Below, in pieces: positions 47,467 through 49,950 of a stretch of DNA of 49,950 bases. The position numbers were made by a program, and so were the translations under genes. The stretch comes from an uncultured Alphaproteobacteria bacterium (lineage in GTDB: Bacteria; Pseudomonadota; Alphaproteobacteria; MPNO01; UBA830): contig CAJWUK010000003.1 of assembly GCA_913047365.1 (NCBI GenBank), positions 1 to 49,950 on the forward strand. Reading direction: 5' to 3'. The notes under the pieces were generated by a model, which made no database searches, was not told the origin of the DNA, and was given only the letters and a program-made list of their open reading frames with translations. How positions within the stretch are numbered: the first letter of the stretch is position 1; each line of letters starts with the position of its first letter.

Positions 47467-48357
47467 ATGAACGCTGACCGCCGAATTGACGGAAGGGCCT
47501 TTGCTGAAAACCTGCGCGCTCGCGTCACCGAAGAAACTGCCCGAATAAAGGCGGAACACGGGCTCACGCCTGGTCTAGCAGCGGTCCTAGTCGGCGAGGA
47601 TCCGGCCAGCCAAGTATACGTTCGCAACAAGAATAAACAAACCATCGAAGCCGGTATGAATTCGCTGGGAGAGACTCTGGCAGTTGATACGTCGGAAGCC
47701 GACCTTCTGGCGACCGTCGAAAAACTGAACGCCGATCCCGCCGTTCACGGCATTCTAGTCCAGCTTCCTTTGCCCGATCAGATCAATCCCAACGCGGTTA
47801 TAGATGCCATCGAACCCGCAAAAGACGTGGACGGTTTTCATCTGCGCAATGTCGGGCTTTTGGCCACCGGCCGAGGCGGCATGGTGCCGTGCACGCCGCT
47901 CGGCTGCGAGATGCTGCTAAAAGAACGGTTGGGAGATCTGACCGGCCTGAATGCCGTCGTGGTCGGCCGGTCCAATATTGTCGGCAAACCGATGGCGCAA
48001 TTGTTGCTGGGTGCAAATTGCACGGTGACAATCGCTCATTCCCGTACCGCCGACCTGCCGGCGGTCTGCCGGGAAGCCGATATCCTGATCGCCGCCGTGG
48101 GCCGCGCGCAGATGATCAAGGGCGACTGGATCAAGCCGGGAGCGACTGTCATCGACGTCGGCATCAACCGGGTACCGGCGGAAGAAGAAGGCAAAACGCG
48201 CCTTGTCGGCGATGTCGCCTTCGATGAAGCAGTGGAACACGCAGGCGCCATTACGCCCGTGCCCGGCGGTGTGGGCCCGATGACTATCGCCTGCCTGCTG
48301 CGCAACACGCTGGTGGCGGCGTGCCGGCAGAACAATATTGACGTGCCGGATATCTGA
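47467..48357 (+). CDS. folD: Bifunctional methylenetetrahydrofolate dehydrogenase/methenyltetrahydrofolate cyclohydrolase
   Basis: [72 protein letters not shown]. Confidence 0.97.
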   Translation: MNADRRIDGRAFAENLRARVTEETARIKAEHGLTPGLAAVLVGEDPASQVYVRNKNKQTIEAGMNSLGETLAVDTSEADLLATVEKLNADPAVHGILVQLPLPDQINPNAVIDAIEPAKDVDGFHLRNVGLLATGRGGMVPCTPLGCEMLLKERLGDLTGLNAVVVGRSNIVGKPMAQLLLGANCTVTIAHSRTADLPAVCREADILIAAVGRAQMIKGDWIKPGATVIDVGINRVPAEEEGKTRLVGDVAFDEAVEHAGAITPVPGGVGPMTIACLLRNTLVAACRQNNIDVPDI

Positions 48358-48563
48358 TCATCCGATATAACTGGTCCGGATCAGCACCTGGGCCGAACCA
48401 GATGGACGCCGACCTTATCTCCCTTGCCTTTGCAACGCTTGCCTTTGTAGGCGGGAATTTCCTGGTGGCGCGTGGGTCTGGGGACGATCCTGCATGTCGT
48501 GTTCTTTTACCTGCACGAAACCGTTTTCACGATGAACCTGTTGCCGGTTTGGAAAAAAACCCG

Positions 48564-49448
48564 CTATTCGGCTGCGTTTCGCAGTGCTTCCCGCCGCGTG
48601 ATGTAATACCCCGCAAGGAAGATGATCACAGCGCCGGTCCACGTCCAAGCATCGATGAATTCTGCGAACAGAAGATAGCCGAACAAAGCGCCCAGAGGCA
48701 GACGCAAGAAATCAAACGGCATCACGGCACTGGCATCCGAGGATTCGAACGCGCGCGCCTGGCAGAAATGGGCGGACCAGCCCGAAAGCGCCATGATCAA
48801 CAACGGCAGAATATCTTCCACTGACGGTGTCACCCATACCCAGAACAGCGGTATGGCGGTAAGCGGCACCATCAGCACATTCATCCAGAAGACGGTGACC
48901 GCGGCGGGATCCGTCCGCGTGAGAATTTTCACGCTCGACCAAGCTCCGGCGTAGAGCGCTGATGACAAAACCACCAGCAGCACGGGTCCGCTGACCTCTA
49001 CAAAGCCGGGTCGGATTATCACCATGGCACCGGCAAACCCGACCAGGGTCGCGGACCAGCGGTGAATACCTACCCGTTCGCCCAGCGCCGTGCCGGCGGC
49101 AATCGTGGTGAACAGGGGTATCAGAAAGGTCAGCGCGATCGCCTGCGCAACCGCGAGTTCAGCAAGCGAATAATACAGCGTCGCCATCGCAAACAGCGCA
49201 AACAGGGTTCTCACGATATGCATCGGCATCCGTTCCGTCCGTAGCGCTTTCAGCCCGGATTTAGTCACCAGCGGAATAACGATGAATACTCCGATGAGCG
49301 CCCGGAAAAAGACGATCTCGAAGGCATCGAACTTGCCGTCCATATGTCGGACGCTGGTCATCATGACCGCGAAACTGACCGCCGCCAGAACGGCCCAAAA
49401 GGCACTTACTACGAAACGATGTCGCCCGGCATGGGCCGTGTCGCTCAT
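48564..49448 (-). CDS. DMT superfamily transporter (EamA domains)
   Basis: Ten-TM pattern, [18 protein letters not shown], EamA repeats; ATGA overlap with argG. Confidence 0.92.
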   Translation of the reverse strand: MSDTAHAGRHRFVVSAFWAVLAAVSFAVMMTSVRHMDGKFDAFEIVFFRALIGVFIVIPLVTKSGLKALRTERMPMHIVRTLFALFAMATLYYSLAELAVAQAIALTFLIPLFTTIAAGTALGERVGIHRWSATLVGFAGAMVIIRPGFVEVSGPVLLVVLSSALYAGAWSSVKILTRTDPAAVTVFWMNVLMVPLTAIPLFWVWVTPSVEDILPLLIMALSGWSAHFCQARAFESSDASAVMPFDFLRLPLGALFGYLLFAEFIDAWTWTGAVIIFLAGYYITRREALRNAAE

Positions 49449-49950
49449 CCCTTTCGGGCGTTCAGAAGCCTCAGGCGCAGCGCGTTCAGCTTGATAAAGC
49501 CTTCGGCGTCTCGCTGGTCGTAGACCGTATCGGCCTCGAACGTGACATGCTGTTCCGAATACAGGCTGACCGGCGATTTCCGCCCGACAACGGTTACCGA
49601 CCCTTTGAACAGCTTCAGTCGAACGGTGCCGGAAACATGTTTCTGGCTTTCATCCACCGCCACCTGGATCATCTCCCGCTCGGGCGCGAACCAGAACCCA
49701 TTATAGACCAGCTCCGCATAGCGCGGCATCAACTCGTCTTTCAGATGCGCTGCACCACGGTCGAGCGTGAGGGATTCGATCCCGCGATGGGCGGCAATCA
49801 GGATCGTTCCGCCGGGGGTTTCATAGACGCCCCGGGATTTCATCCCGACATAACGGTTTTCTACGATATCGATACGCCCAATTCCGTTGGCGCCGCCGAG
49901 CTCGTTCAGCTTGGTCAGCAGGGTCGCCGGCGACATCTTTTCGCCGTCTA
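49445..49950 (-). CDS. argG: Argininosuccinate synthase, C-terminal part (5' end beyond the window)
   Basis: [91 protein letters not shown]. Confidence 0.96.
   Translation of the reverse strand, partial: DGEKMSPATLLTKLNELGGANGIGRIDIVENRYVGMKSRGVYETPGGTILIAAHRGIESLTLDRGAAHLKDELMPRYAELVYNGFWFAPEREMIQVAVDESQKHVSGTVRLKLFKGSVTVVGRKSPVSLYSEQHVTFEADTVYDQRDAEGFIKLNALRLRLLNARKG

Noticed and set aside
1-49950. CRISPR array, prophage, integron or toxin-antitoxin/defence system
   Set aside because: No regularly spaced repeats, integrase/transposase, phage structural genes or recognised defence families; the lone HNH protein at 16825-17379 is a common chromosomal type without defence partners.

Overview
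This 49.95 kb window looks like the chromosome of a GC-rich alphaproteobacterium; a Rhodospirillales-type origin is my inference from gene content. I see no CRISPR array, prophage, transposase or rRNA. It holds about 45 protein genes and one tRNA-Ala(CGC). Housekeeping genes: rpmB, gluQRS, rhlE-like helicase, etfBA, folD, yggT, two HtrA/trypsin-like proteases and the 3' end of argG. Much of the rest is small-molecule catabolism: a CoA ligase divergent from a fused salicylyl-CoA/2-aminobenzoyl-CoA-type monooxygenase-OYE; PrpF/TcuB/TcuA; VOC/NIPSNAP/SDR/SRPBCC genes; tandem LLM flavin oxidoreductases. The strongest system-level observation is a compact GTP-cyclohydrolase-II-like + DUF1688 + uracil phosphoribosyltransferase operon. 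It matches the core (URC1/URC4/URC6) of the non-canonical URC uracil-degradation pathway. It lies divergent from two tandem LLM flavoenzymes and is followed by an FAD monooxygenase. Other points of interest: a hopanoid HpnA/HpnN locus with two CDP-alcohol phosphatidyltransferases that both lack the fourth motif Asp; a DUF1491 gene whose only plausible start is CTG within a CTGA overlap; and three decayed genes found by frame reading (a TPP enzyme with two in-frame stops and a large internal deletion, a molybdopterin oxidoreductase C-terminus, and a dienelactone hydrolase C-terminus). All family calls come from reading motifs and recalling families; no database search was run.
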